In this document: positions 8,681 through 16,577 of the stretch, piece after piece
Numbering within the stretch: position 1 is the first letter of the stretch
Layout of the letters: each line of letters starts with the position of its first letter
From: Thermodesulfobacteriota bacterium
GTDB lineage: Bacteria; Desulfobacterota; BSN033; UBA1163
DNA length: 26,656 nucleotides
Assembly: GCA_030024065.1 (NCBI GenBank)
Contig: JASEIE010000001.1
Span: forward strand, 24,220 to 50,875
Direction: 5' to 3'
Notes under the pieces: generated by a model
Told to the model about the DNA's origin: nothing
The model's database searches: none
What the model saw: only the letters and a program-made list of their open reading frames with translations
Made by a program: the position numbers and the translations under genes

Positions 8681-9109
8681 ATGGAAGCATATGAGAATAA
8701 AAGTATTCTCTTAAATGTTCTCAAAAAGGTTCTGGAGAAAGACGAAGATATTCTATTTGCTTACCTCTATGGCTCTCGTGTAAATAGCCCCACCCACTTA
8801 GAAAGCGATATTGATATTGCCATTTATCTCAGGCCCTCAGAGATGAAAGGGTTTATTGAAAAAGATAAAAAGCTAACCTCTATGCTTATCACCGAACTCC
8901 GTACCGATAAAATCGACCTTAGAATCCTGAATGTCGCTCCGTTTCTATTGAAGTATAAAATTATCAAGGAAGGTGTCCCTATTGTGATCAGAGATGAAGT
9001 AGAAAGGGTTGATTTTGAGACTCGGGTGATGAACAAATTTTTTGAATTAAAACCTTATCTCGATGAATACCAACAGATGCTCTCCTTAAGGGTAAAAACG
9101 GGGGTTTAA
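8681..9109 (+). CDS. MNT-domain nucleotidyltransferase antitoxin (MntA-type)
   Basis: The 142-residue protein carries the minimal nucleotidyltransferase signature GS-x10-DxD: Gly31-Ser32 and Asp43-Ile-Asp45 in the context YLYGSR...SDIDIAI. In characterised MntA/HepT systems the MNT protein neutralises the HEPN toxin by adding AMP to a tyrosine near its active site. The motif here is intact, so the enzyme should be active. Its stop codon is immediately followed by the ATG of the HEPN gene at 9110, giving a tight two-gene unit. It is ~45 residues longer at the C terminus than the MNT gene at 25616. Confidence 0.85.
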   Translation: MEAYENKSILLNVLKKVLEKDEDILFAYLYGSRVNSPTHLESDIDIAIYLRPSEMKGFIEKDKKLTSMLITELRTDKIDLRILNVAPFLLKYKIIKEGVPIVIRDEVERVDFETRVMNKFFELKPYLDEYQQMLSLRVKTGV

Positions 9110-9562
9110 ATGGAACAAAAAGATTTAGTCAGAAAAGACAGGATAATGGAATATCTTGATAACATTGAAAGACAACTAAAGGATATTCAATCCATTCCTG
9201 TATCAAATAAAGATTTTTTCCTTGATAAGACAGATAATATTCAAATTAAGGCGATAAAATATAGTTTGGCTTGTGCCATTCAGGATGTCACACGTATTTG
9301 TGTTCATATCGCTTCAGCGCTTTCTATCTGGAGAGTAAGAGAGAGTGAATCCGAGGCTATATTGGCCTTATCCGAGGTCGGAATTATTCCTGCAGAGTTT
9401 GCTGAAAGGATAAAAGCGATGCCCTCCTTTAGAAACAGAATAATACATGATTATTTGCCAAATGAATTTGATGCCGTAAAACTTTTTGAGAACCTCCAGA
9501 ATTTAGATGAATTTAGAAGGTTTTCAAAATATATTCTGGAATGGATTTTAGAAAATAAATAG
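9110..9562 (+). CDS. HEPN-domain ribonuclease toxin (HepT/DUF86-type)
   Basis: This 150-residue, mostly helical protein has the HEPN RNase motif RNRIIHDY at 108-115, which reads as Rx4HxY: Arg108, His113 and Tyr115. In HepT toxins Arg and His form the RNase site. The tyrosine two residues after the histidine is the one AMPylated by the partner MNT protein. It abuts the MNT gene with no gap. Downstream lies a 480-base gene-free region. Confidence 0.85.
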   Translation: MEQKDLVRKDRIMEYLDNIERQLKDIQSIPVSNKDFFLDKTDNIQIKAIKYSLACAIQDVTRICVHIASALSIWRVRESESEAILALSEVGIIPAEFAERIKAMPSFRNRIIHDYLPNEFDAVKLFENLQNLDEFRRFSKYILEWILENK

Positions 9563-9649
9563 TCTTATGATGTTTACCCTATACGGGTTGACCTTTTCCC
9601 TCTATGGCCAACTGGCTGCCCGGGAAATAGGAAAGCGATCATTAGCAAG

Positions 9650-9868
9650 CAGGTTGCTGAAAAAATCCTCAGTCACATCATCTTGTCATTCCTGCCCCGT
9701 GTCAAGCACGGGGTAAACTCCAGCAGGCGCTGCCCCGCACTTGATGCGGGGAATCCAGTTTCATATAGTTCCCTGCATTCGCAGGGACAACGCCTGGATT
9801 CCCGCTGGAGTTTACCCTCAAGAAAGTGGGGACGGAAGTGACGTAAAATTGGTTATTTCAGCAACCTG
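9650..9868. mobile_element. MITE-like element with nested inverted repeats
   Basis: The outer arms are CAGGTTGCTGAAA (9650-9662) and its exact complement TTTCAGCAACCTG (9856-9868). Inside, GTAAACTCCAGC (9713-9724) is mirrored by GCTGGAGTTTAC (9804-9815), and GAATCCAG (near 9751) by CTGGATTC. The ~219-bp element has no open reading frame. Its interior contains short hairpins such as CCCCGTGTCAAGCACGGGG. This is the architecture of a small non-autonomous transposon. No obvious target-site duplication is visible. Confidence 0.65.
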
Positions 9869-9953
9869 TTAGGCTAAGTTTAATAAGGCAGTTTGCCTGC
9901 CTCGGACAGAGTTTAAGGTCAAGAGTTTAAGGCTAAAGATTTTTAGACGGGGG

Positions 9954-10013
9954 ACATAACCTTTTTACGAAACGGGCCCTGTACCATATTAGGTTCAGGG
10001 CGGGCATCCTAAC
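9954..10013. repeat. Dispersed repeat, 60 bp, copy downstream of PMT6
   Basis: Positions 9967-10013 are identical over all 47 bases to 13286-13332. Including the ACATAACC block before them, 57 of 60 bases match 13273-13332. Both copies have the same orientation. An internal hairpin pairs GGGCCCTG with CAGGGC. Together the two copies bracket exactly the PMT5-PMT6 gene pair. Confidence 0.8.
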
Positions 10014-10043
10014 CCTACCCCATCCCCTGAAAACCAAAGATCT

Positions 10044-11591
10044 TCATTCAATCGGCATATCGATCCCTTTTTCTTCGGGTGATTTCGGATCCCAGAGAAA
10101 GAGATACATTGAAGCATCTGTTGGGAATCTATTGAAATTGAGGAAACTCCCATCAAAATACCCCTTAAGGACTGATGGAGAATTATTCTTGATCTCTTTT
10201 ACACTTCTTTTATTTGCAACGATCCAAATTCGATTACCATCTGCAACATATTGAGTGCAACAGATCTCGGAATGAAAAATGGTAAATATTTTGTTTCGAT
10301 AAAAAAAGGATTTTCTATATTCAACTCCACCTGTTGAATTCTTTCGAACAGAAATAACTTGATGTCGGCCATTAGGATACTCCCCAAAATAATGAAGTAT
10401 CCCTGGCATATACCCCATTTCCCAATCAATAATCTTATCACCATTTTGGAGGTGGCTTTTCAGGAAAGCGACCAAGCCCCTGAAGTCTTGTTTTTCGGAT
10501 CGGTAGTATGGGGGGAGGATGATGAGGTTGGATGCAATCAGGAGGATGACGAAGAGGAGTTTCAACCGCAGGAATCTTCTTAATCTTTCAAATTTCACCT
10601 CCATGGCATCAAGAGATAAGAAGAGAGTGATAAAGAATAGGGGAAGGAAGTTAATAAAGTACCTGGAGGTGATAAAATGGGTAATGTTGAGTAGTTTACA
10701 GTATAGATAAAGTCCTCCGATGGGTAAAATGAAGACAGTTAGGAGAATGAGGGCATTCTTTTTATATTTTGTGAAGAAGGGGAAGAGAATGAGGAAGATG
10801 ATAGAGATGATAATTAAAGGGGCATGAAGCACCCAATCATGTAATACTCCGTAGAGGATAAAATAGAAAGAGCCAGGACTCTCGGTGTGGAAAGGGTCCA
10901 TTATGGGTTGGCCTTTATAATTTCCAGTTACGAAAAGGGCCCAGGGGAGACAGAAGAGAAGGATGAGGCCATTGAGGATGAGAAAGGAGGAGAGGGTGGG
11001 TCTTTGGGTTCCTTCACTGGGTCTATAGAACCAGAGGATCTGGGAGAGTGCAATAAATGGAATAGAGCTGTAACTTGTTAGAAATAAAACAGCGAACAAA
11101 AGCGCGACAAGGATTAAATATCTATTCTTTGAGGTTTTGAGGTGTTTTAAAAAAAAGTAAAGCCCTGTCATTCCGAGGAACATGAGCAGGGAATAGGAGC
11201 GTCCGTCCTGGGAAAGGCTGATATGGTAGGTCATGAGGGTTAAAGAGAGAGTGCAGGGAAGGGCGATGCTTGGGGAGAATTGTCTTGCCAGAAGATAGAA
11301 CATTCCTATGGAGAGGGTTCCAAAGATGAGGGGGATGATGCGGAGATCTCTTTCTGGTTTAGTGAAGGGGTAGAATTGATGGGTCAGGATGAAGAAGAGG
11401 GGAGGGTGAAGATAGGTTGGTTCCTCTTGATAAAAATTTATTTGTTCCTTGATATTATATCTCGAATCATTGAAGGTATAGATTTCATCCCCCCAGAGGG
11501 ATTTTTGGTCGAAGCTGTAGAATCTCAGGGCGAAGCCGATGATGAGACAGAGAAGAAGAATAAATATTTCTTTTCGTTTTAAGTTACTCAT
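10044..11591 (-). CDS. PMT/ArnT-like membrane glycosyltransferase, paralogue 6 (PMT6)
   Basis: This is the last gene of the array. I place the start at the ATG of MSNLKRKE, matching the other copies; an in-frame GTG at 11603 gives four extra residues. The protein has about ten membrane segments in the first ~360 residues. The acidic pair Asp35-Glu36 lies in the first outer loop (LWGDEIYTF), the position of the catalytic/metal-binding DE of GT39/ArnT enzymes, with Gly before it rather than the bulkier residue in the other copies. A leucine replaces the His of LFHTSYSS found in the other five. The C-terminal segment carries the Cys-Cys motif (SEICCTQYVADG), and NSPSVLKGYFDGSF is shared with PMT5. 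It should use a polyprenyl-linked sugar; acceptor unknown. Confidence 0.85.
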   Translation of the reverse strand: MSNLKRKEIFILLLCLIIGFALRFYSFDQKSLWGDEIYTFNDSRYNIKEQINFYQEEPTYLHPPLFFILTHQFYPFTKPERDLRIIPLIFGTLSIGMFYLLARQFSPSIALPCTLSLTLMTYHISLSQDGRSYSLLMFLGMTGLYFFLKHLKTSKNRYLILVALLFAVLFLTSYSSIPFIALSQILWFYRPSEGTQRPTLSSFLILNGLILLFCLPWALFVTGNYKGQPIMDPFHTESPGSFYFILYGVLHDWVLHAPLIIISIIFLILFPFFTKYKKNALILLTVFILPIGGLYLYCKLLNITHFITSRYFINFLPLFFITLFLSLDAMEVKFERLRRFLRLKLLFVILLIASNLIILPPYYRSEKQDFRGLVAFLKSHLQNGDKIIDWEMGYMPGILHYFGEYPNGRHQVISVRKNSTGGVEYRKSFFYRNKIFTIFHSEICCTQYVADGNRIWIVANKRSVKEIKNNSPSVLKGYFDGSFLNFNRFPTDASMYLFLWDPKSPEEKGIDMPIE

Positions 11592-11602
11592 CATCCCTTT
11601 CA

Positions 11603-11693
11603 CACTCAGTCCTCAGTCCTGGATTCTAACTCATTCCTCTTATTTAAGCCCAGCCCTCAGTCCTAAGCCCTCAGCACTCAGTCCTCAGTCCTT
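11603..11693. repeat. CTCAGTCCT minisatellite between PMT5 and PMT6
   Basis: The gap consists largely of reiterated CAGTCCT/CAGCCCT/CAGCACT units. On the coding (minus) strand these read AGGACTGAG, and one lies just ahead of the PMT6 start. Related units fill every gap in the array (13333-13357, 14923-14962, 16522-16576, 18128-18167). Confidence 0.7.
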
Positions 11694-11699
11694 TGTAGT

Positions 11700-13247
11700 T
11701 CATTCAATAGGCATATCAATCCCTTTTTCATCGGGTGATTTTGGGTCTAAGAGAAAGAGGTACATCGAAGCATCGCTTGGGAACCGTCTGAAACTGGCAA
11801 AACTTCCGTCAAAATACCCTTTCAGAACACTAGGAGAATTCTTTTTAAATTCTTGTGCAGAAGGTTTCCCATAGACAATCCATAACCGATTGCCATCTGC
11901 AACATAATGGTCGCAACAGATATTGGAAGAATAAATAGTGTAAGTCTTATTTTCAAAAAGGAAAGGCTTTTTAAACTCAATCTGCGTTCTTGAATCTTTC
12001 AATTCGAAGGGAATGAAATAGTGACGACCTTTTGGAATGATTCTAAAATAGTGAAGGATTCCCGGAATATACGCTATCGATTGCACAAAGATTTTATCTC
12101 CCTCTCTGAGTTGACCCTTTAGATAATTGGCAAGGCCCCTAAAGTCCTGTTTTTCAGAGCTGTAGTAGTGGGGAAGAATGATAAGGTTGGATGCGATGAG
12201 AAAGATGAGGAAGGCAAGTTTCAAACGGAGCAGTTTCCGTAGTCTTTCAAATCTCATCTCAATGGCATCCAGTGAGATGAAAATCGTGATGAAAAAAAGG
12301 GGAAGAAAATTGACGAAGTACCTGGAGGTGACAAAATGGGTGATGTTGAGTAGCTTACAATATAGATAAAGTCCTCCGATGGGGAGAATGAAGACAGTCA
12401 GAAGAATGAGCGCATTCTTTTTATATTTTGTGAAAAAGGGAAAGAGAATGAGCAAGATGATAGAAATAATCATTAATGGTAAATGAAGAACCCAATCGAG
12501 AATAACACCAGAAAAAATATTAAAGAACGATCCAGGATCTCCATGGAGAGGATCCATAATGGGTTGGCCTTTATAATTTGCAACTACGAAGAGAATCCAC
12601 GGAAGGCAGAAAAGAAGAATGAGGCCATTGAGGGTGAGAAAAGAGGATAGGGTCGGTTTTTTGGATTCTTCATTAGGTAGGTAGAACCAAAGAATCTGGG
12701 AGAGGGCAATAAATGGAATAGAGCTGTAACTCGTATGAAATAAAACAGCGAACAAAAGCGCAACAAGGATCAAATATCTATTCTTTGAGGTTTTGAGGTG
12801 TTTTAAAAAAAAGTAAAGCCCGGTCATTCCAAGGAACATGAGCAGGGAGTAAGAGCGGCCATCTTGTGAGAGGCTGATGTGGTAGGTCATGAAGGTTAGC
12901 GAGAGGGTACAGGGCAGAGCGATACCTGGGGAGAAAGATTTGGCAAGGAGATAGAACATAGGGATGGATAGGATCCCGAAGATTAAGGGGATGATGCGAA
13001 GGTCTCTTTCTGGTTTGGGGAAGGGGTAGAAGAGGTGGGTGAGGATAAAGAAGAGGGGGGGATGGAGATAAGCTGGGTTCTCTTTGTAGAATTTTATTTG
13101 TTCTATCATGCCGTCTCTGGAGTCATTGAAGGTGTGGACTTCATCGATCCAGAGTGACTTTTGATCGAAGGTGTATAGTCTGAGGGCGAAGCCGATGAGG
13201 AGGCAGAGCAGAAGGATAAATATTTCTTTTCGTTTTGAGTTACTCAT
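11700..13247 (-). CDS. PMT/ArnT-like membrane glycosyltransferase, paralogue 5 (PMT5)
   Basis: The protein is 515 residues and starts MSNSKRKE, with the outer-loop acidic pair in LWIDEVHTF. The loop after the sixth or seventh membrane segment reads MDPLHGDPGSFFNIFSG, two residues shorter and different from the FHTESPGSFF of PMT3, 4 and 6. The C-terminal soluble part begins at SEKQDFRGLANYLKG. Its variable segment has the Cys-Cys motif in SNICCDHYVADG and ends in the constant KGYFDGSF and GIDMPIE blocks. At the DNA level the core closely follows PMT6 (for example around 12782-12840 versus 11126-11184), so these two are likely sister copies. No clear Shine-Dalgarno precedes the ATG. The upstream gap contains an inserted dispersed repeat. 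Confidence 0.85.
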   Translation of the reverse strand: MSNSKRKEIFILLLCLLIGFALRLYTFDQKSLWIDEVHTFNDSRDGMIEQIKFYKENPAYLHPPLFFILTHLFYPFPKPERDLRIIPLIFGILSIPMFYLLAKSFSPGIALPCTLSLTFMTYHISLSQDGRSYSLLMFLGMTGLYFFLKHLKTSKNRYLILVALLFAVLFHTSYSSIPFIALSQILWFYLPNEESKKPTLSSFLTLNGLILLFCLPWILFVVANYKGQPIMDPLHGDPGSFFNIFSGVILDWVLHLPLMIISIILLILFPFFTKYKKNALILLTVFILPIGGLYLYCKLLNITHFVTSRYFVNFLPLFFITIFISLDAIEMRFERLRKLLRLKLAFLIFLIASNLIILPHYYSSEKQDFRGLANYLKGQLREGDKIFVQSIAYIPGILHYFRIIPKGRHYFIPFELKDSRTQIEFKKPFLFENKTYTIYSSNICCDHYVADGNRLWIVYGKPSAQEFKKNSPSVLKGYFDGSFASFRRFPSDASMYLFLLDPKSPDEKGIDMPIE

Positions 13248-13272
13248 AACAGGCAGATTATATAGACCCTAA

Positions 13273-13332
13273 ACATAACCGATTAACGAAACGGGCCCTG
13301 TACCATATTAGGTTCAGGGCGGGCATCCTAAC
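13273..13332. repeat. Dispersed repeat, 60 bp, copy between PMT4 and PMT5
   Basis: This is the second member of the near-identical direct pair described at 9954-10013; 13286-13332 matches without mismatch. It makes the PMT4-PMT5 gap (116 bases) the longest in the array. The flanking bases differ from those of the other copy, so identity ends sharply at the element edges. Confidence 0.8.
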
Positions 13333-13363
13333 TTAAGCCCTCAGCACTCAGTCCTTAATTTTT

Positions 13364-14911
13364 TTATTCTATCGGCAAATCGATTCCTTTCTCATTGGGT
13401 GATTTAGGATCCCAGAGAAAGAGATACATCGATGCATCCGTTGGAAATCTGCTTAAGTTAAGGAAACTTCCATCAAAATAACCTTTTAGAACACAAGGTG
13501 CACTTTCTTTAAATATTTTTGCTGTCCATTTGCCTACAACAATCCATAAACGTTTTCCATCCGCAACAAACTCGGAACAACAGGTCTTGGAATAAATGAT
13601 CATAAATGTATTCCCTCGATAAGTAAAAAGCTTTTGAACTTTAATGATCTTTTCTGAATCCTTAGAGAACTGCATGATGTGATGGCGTCGTTCAGGATAT
13701 ACCCCAAAATAATGGAGGATCGGTGGCATATACCCAGTAGCTCCGACAATAATTTTATCCCCTTCTTGCAGATGGTTTTTTAGGTAGGTGACGAGGCCCC
13801 TGAAGTCCTGTTTTTCAGAGCGGTAATAGAGGGGAAGTATGATGAGGTTGGAGGCGATCAGGAGGATAAGGAAGAGAAGTTTCAGTCGTAGAAATTTTTT
13901 TAGGGTTTCAAATCTCATCTCAATGGCATCCAATGATAGAAAGAGGGCGAGGAGGAAGAGGGGAAGGAAGTTAATAAAATACCTGGAGGTGATGAAATGG
14001 GTGATGTTGAGTAGTGAACAAAATAAATAGAGTCCTCCGATGGGAAGAACGAATACAGCCAAGAGAACGAGAGCATTCTTTTTATTTTTAGAAAAAACAG
14101 GAAAGAGAATAAGCAAGATGACAGAGATTATGGTCAAGGGTGTGTGGGGCACCCAATCATGTAATATTCCATAGAGGATATAGAAGAAGGAACCAGGGCT
14201 TTCAGTATGAAAGGGGTCCATGATGGTTTGGCCTTTATAATTGATGATGACGAAGAAGATCCATGGGAGACAGAAGAGAAGGATGAGGCCATTTAAGACC
14301 AAGAATGAGGAGAGGGCTGGTTTCTTGACTTCTTCTCTTGGTCGATAGAACCAGAGAATTTGGGAGAGGGCAATAAATGGAATAGAGCTGTAACTCGTAT
14401 GAAATAAAACAGCGAACAAAAGCGCAACAAGAATCAAATATCTATTCTTGGAGGTTTTAAGGTGTTTTAAAAAAAAGTAGAGACCGGCCATTCCAAGGAA
14501 CATGAGCAGGGAATAGGAGCGTCCATCCTGAGAGAGGCTGATGTGGTAGGTCATGAGGGTGAGAGAGATGGTGCAGGGTAAAGGGATACCTGGAGAGAAT
14601 GATCTTGCAAGGAGATAGATCATTCCTATGGAGAGGGTTCCAAAGATGAGGGGGATGATGCGGAGGTCTCTTTCGGGTTTGGTGAAGGGGTAAAATTGAT
14701 GGGTGAGGATGAAAAAGAAGGGAGGATGGAGAAAGGACGGGTTTTCTTTATAAAATTTGATTTGGCCTTTGAAGTCATCTCTCGAATCATTAAAGGTATG
14801 GACTTCATCCATCCAGAGTGATTTTTGATCGAAGGTGTAAAATCTCAAAGCGAAGCCCAAGATGAGACAGAGAAGAAGGATAAAAATTTCTTTTCCTTTT
14901 GAGTTACTCAT
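13364..14911 (-). CDS. PMT/ArnT-like membrane glycosyltransferase, paralogue 4 (PMT4)
   Basis: The protein is 515 residues, start MSNSKGKE, with Asp35-Glu36 in LWMDEVHTF followed by NDSRDDFKGQIKFYKENPSFLHPP. The HPP motif at the start of the second membrane region is typical of PMT_2-like glycosyltransferases. The variable segment reads GYMPPILHYFGVYPERRHH, then the Cys-Cys motif SKTCCSEFVADG, then the conserved end, here GIDLPIE as in PMT1 rather than GIDMPIE. A 64-base stretch (14172-14235) is identical to PMT3 (15774-15837). A GAGGGGATT Shine-Dalgarno-like sequence directly precedes the ATG. Role inferred: transfer of a lipid-linked sugar on the periplasmic side. Confidence 0.85.
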   Translation of the reverse strand: MSNSKGKEIFILLLCLILGFALRFYTFDQKSLWMDEVHTFNDSRDDFKGQIKFYKENPSFLHPPFFFILTHQFYPFTKPERDLRIIPLIFGTLSIGMIYLLARSFSPGIPLPCTISLTLMTYHISLSQDGRSYSLLMFLGMAGLYFFLKHLKTSKNRYLILVALLFAVLFHTSYSSIPFIALSQILWFYRPREEVKKPALSSFLVLNGLILLFCLPWIFFVIINYKGQTIMDPFHTESPGSFFYILYGILHDWVPHTPLTIISVILLILFPVFSKNKKNALVLLAVFVLPIGGLYLFCSLLNITHFITSRYFINFLPLFLLALFLSLDAIEMRFETLKKFLRLKLLFLILLIASNLIILPLYYRSEKQDFRGLVTYLKNHLQEGDKIIVGATGYMPPILHYFGVYPERRHHIMQFSKDSEKIIKVQKLFTYRGNTFMIIYSKTCCSEFVADGKRLWIVVGKWTAKIFKESAPCVLKGYFDGSFLNLSRFPTDASMYLFLWDPKSPNEKGIDLPIE

Positions 14912-14922
14912 AATCCCCTCAT

Positions 14923-14962
14923 ACTCAGTCCTCAGTCCTAAGCCCTCAGCACTCAGTCCTCA
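14923..14962. repeat. CTCAGTCCT minisatellite between PMT3 and PMT4
   Basis: Five consecutive units of the CAGTCCT/CAGCACT type fill most of the 57-base gap. On the coding strand they form AGGACTGAG repeats upstream of PMT4. Confidence 0.7.
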
Positions 14963-14968
14963 ATTTTT

Positions 14969-16513
14969 TTATTCTATCGGCATATCAATCCCTTTCTCTT
15001 CTGGAGAGGAAGGATCCCAAAGAAAAAGATACATGGAAGCATCAGCAGGAAATCTATCGTAAGTCAAAAAACTCCCGTCGAAATATCCTTTAAAAACAGC
15101 TCGAGCGTTTCCTTTAAGCTTCTTAGCATCCCATTTAGCTACAATAATCCATAACCGACTCCCATCCGCAACATATCGGGTGCAGCAGTTTTTGGAATGA
15201 TAGACGGTAAATTTTCGGTTTCGATACATGAAAGATTTCCCATGTTCAATTTCTCCTGAAACCTTCCAAAATGGAATGAGGTGATGCCGAGTTTCTGGAT
15301 ATGCCTCAAAATAATGTAATATCCCTGGAAAGTATACCATCTCTGCACTGAAAATCTTATCCCCGTCTCTGATGTGCCCTTTTAGGTAAGTGACCAGCCC
15401 TTTGAAGTCTTGCTTCTCGGAGCGGTAATAGAGAGGGAGAATCATAAGATTGGATGCAACAAAGAGGATGACAAAAAGAAGTCTCAACCGCATGAATTTT
15501 CTTAATCTCTCAAATTTAACCTCCATGGCCTCAAGAGATAAGAAGAGCGTGATGAAGAAAAGAGGGAGAAAATTGATGAAGTATCGGGAGGTGATAAAAT
15601 GGGTGATATTGAGTAATTTGCAGAAGAGGTAGAGTCCTCCTACGGGAAGGACGAAGACGGCCAAGAGAACGAGAGCATTCTTTTTATACTTTGAGAAGAT
15701 TGGGAGGAGAATAAGCAGGATGATGGAAACAATCATCAGAGGGGCATGGGGCACCCAATCATGTAATACTCCGTAGAGGATATAGAAGAAGGAACCAGGG
15801 CTTTCAGTATGAAAGGGGTCCATGATGGTTTGGCCTTGGTAGTTGAGTAGTACAAAGAAGATCCAGGGAAGACAGAAGAGAAGGATGAGGCCATTGAGGG
15901 TGAGGAAGGAGGAGAGGGCTGGTTTCTTGACTTCTTCGCTTGGTCGATAGAACCAGAGAATCTGGGAGAGGGCAATAAATGGAATAGAGCTGTAACTCGT
16001 ATGAAATAAAACAGCGAACAAAAGCGCGACAAGGATTAAGTATCTATTTTTTAAGGTTTTAAGGTGTTTCAAAAAAAAGTAAAGCCCTACCATTCCAAGG
16101 AACATGAGCAGGGAGTAAGAGCGACCGTCCTGGGAAAGGCTGATATGGTAGGTCATGAGGGTTAAAGAGAGAGTGCAGGGAAGGGCGATGCCAGAGGAGA
16201 ATTGTCTTGCCAGGAGATAAAGCATGAGGATGGAGAGGGTTCCGAAGATGAGAGGGATGATTCGGAGGTCCCTTTCGGGTTTGGTGAAAGGGTAAAATTG
16301 ATGGATGAGGATGAAAAAGAAGGGAGGATGGAGAAAGGTGGGATTTTCTTTATAGAATTTTATCTGGCCTTTCAGGTCATCTCTGGAATCATTAAAGGTA
16401 TGGACTTCGTCCACCCATAGGGATTTTTGATCAAAGGTATAGAATCTCAGTGCGAATCCAAAGAGGAGGCAAAGGAGTAAGATTACAATTTCTTTTTGTT
16501 TTATTTTGTCCAT
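14969..16513 (-). CDS. PMT/ArnT-like membrane glycosyltransferase, paralogue 3 (PMT3)
   Basis: The protein is 514 residues and starts MDKIKQKE, so its first residues differ from the MSNSKRKE group, while LWVDEVHTF and the rest of the core agree with them. The variable C-terminal segment is GEIEHGKSFMYRNRKFTVY followed by SKNCCTRYVADG, again the Cys-Cys class. It then has ARAVFKGYFDGSF, with Phe where the others have Leu. DNA around 15374-15459 is identical over 86 bases to PMT1 (18584-18669), although the sequences on the C-terminal side of this tract diverge strongly. That is a conversion-type pattern. AAGGACTGAG lies 12 bases before its ATG. Confidence 0.85.
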   Translation of the reverse strand: MDKIKQKEIVILLLCLLFGFALRFYTFDQKSLWVDEVHTFNDSRDDLKGQIKFYKENPTFLHPPFFFILIHQFYPFTKPERDLRIIPLIFGTLSILMLYLLARQFSSGIALPCTLSLTLMTYHISLSQDGRSYSLLMFLGMVGLYFFLKHLKTLKNRYLILVALLFAVLFHTSYSSIPFIALSQILWFYRPSEEVKKPALSSFLTLNGLILLFCLPWIFFVLLNYQGQTIMDPFHTESPGSFFYILYGVLHDWVPHAPLMIVSIILLILLPIFSKYKKNALVLLAVFVLPVGGLYLFCKLLNITHFITSRYFINFLPLFFITLFLSLEAMEVKFERLRKFMRLRLLFVILFVASNLMILPLYYRSEKQDFKGLVTYLKGHIRDGDKIFSAEMVYFPGILHYFEAYPETRHHLIPFWKVSGEIEHGKSFMYRNRKFTVYHSKNCCTRYVADGSRLWIIVAKWDAKKLKGNARAVFKGYFDGSFLTYDRFPADASMYLFLWDPSSPEEKGIDMPIE

Positions 16514-16577
16514 ATTATTTTACTCAGTCCTTCATAGCTCGGCACCCAGTCCATTAATTATTAGCTCTCAGTCCTTT

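Larger units (their letters stand above)
9563..10043. other. Gene-free gap with MITE-like element and dispersed repeat
   Basis: No coding sequence is evident. The gap contains a terminal-inverted-repeat element at 9650-9868 and a dispersed intergenic repeat at 9954-10013, listed separately. The remaining ~90 bases at each edge show nothing I can name. It separates the convergent HEPN gene and the last gene of the glycosyltransferase array. Confidence 0.7.

Noticed and set aside
11591..11603. Start of PMT6 at the upstream GTG (11603)
   Set aside because: It would add four residues (MKGM) not present in the other five copies; the ATG of MSNLKRKE at 11591 aligns with the paralogues. The GTG cannot be fully excluded because the AAAGGG site is close to the ATG.
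10199..16420. Plus-strand and off-frame open reading frames of 60-110 codons within the PMT genes (for example 10359-10583, 11280-11582, 16202-16420)
   Set aside because: They recur at equivalent positions in several paralogues because the underlying gene is conserved on the minus strand. Their composition (runs of Glu, Lys, Gly, Arg) is that of a reversed membrane-protein frame, and none has its own ribosome-binding site or recognisable domain.
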